A DNA stretch of 64,000 nucleotides from Pelobates cultripes. Lineage: Eukaryota; Chordata; Amphibia; Anura; Pelobatidae. The translations under genes and the position numbers were made by a program. Location of the stretch: NCBI GenBank assembly GCA_933207985.1, contig OW240916.1:129793604-129857603 (forward strand), in the 5' to 3' direction. The notes under the pieces were generated by a model. That model made no database searches. It had not been told where the DNA came from and saw nothing but the letters and a program-made list of their open reading frames with translations. This document shows positions 63,727 to 64,000 of the stretch, in pieces (position 1 is the stretch's first letter; each line of letters starts with the position of its first letter).

Positions 63727-64000
63727 CAGGGAGTGCAGAATTATTAGGCAAATTAGTATTTTGACCACATCATCCTCTTTATGCATGTTGTCTTACTCCA
63801 AGCTGTATAGGCTCGAAAGCCTACTACCAATTAAGCATATTAGGTGATGTACATCTCTGTAATGAGAAGGGGTGTGGTCTAATGACATCAACACCCTATA
63901 TCAGGTGTGCATAATTATTAGGCAACTTCCTTTCCTTTGACAAAATGGGTCAAAAGAAGGACTTGACAGGCTCAGAAAAGTCAAAAATAGTGAGATATCT
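63727..64000 (+). mobile_element. Tc1/mariner-type transposon, 5' end (cut by window)
   Basis: Starts CAGGGAGTGCAGAATTATTA right after TA (63725-63726). The word GTGCA(G/T)AATTATTAGGCAA appears at the tip (63734-63752) and again inside (63907-63925), which is the direct-repeat layout of IR/DR-type Tc1 elements. The transposase starts downstream of the inner repeat. I recognise this terminus from frog genomes. Confidence 0.78.
63945..64000 (+). CDS. Tc1/mariner transposase N-terminus, partial
   Basis: ATG at 63945 opens MGQKKDLTGSEKSKIVRYL, the start of a helix-turn-helix DNA-binding domain of Tc1-type transposases, and is still open at the window end. Only 18 full codons are visible, so whether the gene is intact cannot be said. 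No stop or shift so far. Located 20 bases after the inner binding-site repeat. Confidence 0.7.
   Translation, partial: MGQKKDLTGSEKSKIVRY

Overview
This is vertebrate nuclear DNA, most likely from a frog or toad (anuran) with a large, transposon-rich genome. Evidence: one protein-coding gene split into small GT-AG exons across tens of kilobases, a runaway load of CR1-like LINEs, Penelope-like elements, hAT, Tc1/mariner, TTAA-flanked and LTR elements, and several repeat families that I recognise as common in anuran genomes. The species cannot be fixed from the window. There is one assembly gap (100 N at 41401-41500).

The only host gene I can support is UHRF2 (E3 ubiquitin ligase, reader of modified histone H3 and of hemi-methylated or hydroxymethylated DNA) on the minus strand. 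Twelve consecutive coding exons were resolved by hand between 48901 and 11522. All have AG acceptors and GT donors and all join in frame, giving 575 codons plus the stop included in that count: the end of the tandem Tudor domain, the PHD finger, the complete SRA domain, an unusually long Ser/Gln/Asn-rich and Asp-rich linker, and the RING finger with the family's C-terminal GYSKGR. The UBL domain and most of the tandem Tudor domain must lie upstream, beyond 64000.

Layout. 1-2.9 kb: decayed hAT transposon with a TTAA-type insertion. 3.5-5.3 kb: solo LTR. 5.4-8.2 kb: hAT, Penelope-like and MITE remains. 8.2-11.5 kb: quiet sequence downstream of UHRF2 that probably includes its 3' UTR. 11.5-21.5 kb: RING, linker and SRA exons, with a nested hAT / solo LTR / minisatellite complex (14.5-16.2 kb) and an L1-like insertion in a MITE (16.9-18.9 kb). 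21.5-28.9 kb: SRA exons and MITEs. 28.9-33.1 kb: a 4.2 kb head-to-head Penelope-like palindrome. 33.4-39.4 kb: SRA and PHD-linker exons, hAT MITEs. 39.5-41.9 kb: a complete TTAA-flanked element with two internal hairpins. 41.9-44.8 kb: Tc1-like transposon interrupted by a tandem and inverted repeat block. 44.9-48.9 kb: PHD and Tudor exons, with an ACA-rich hAT-like element between. 49.2-58.1 kb: a CR1-like LINE broken by at least four insertions, one of them a 3.5 kb inverted repeat whose arms carry 18S rRNA-derived sequence. 58.1-62.1 kb: minisatellites and MITEs. 62.4-63.7 kb: second LINE. 63.7-64 kb: start of a Tc1/mariner element with intact-looking transposase N-terminus.

The gene and the repeats do not form a shared system: the repeats sit in introns and flanks. 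The items most worth a second look are the 18S-carrying inverted repeat, the Penelope head-to-head palindrome, a recurring CTGANGA...GAAAC (hammerhead-like) module in several unrelated repeats, a self-duplicated block inside the LINE, and the lengthened UHRF2 linker.
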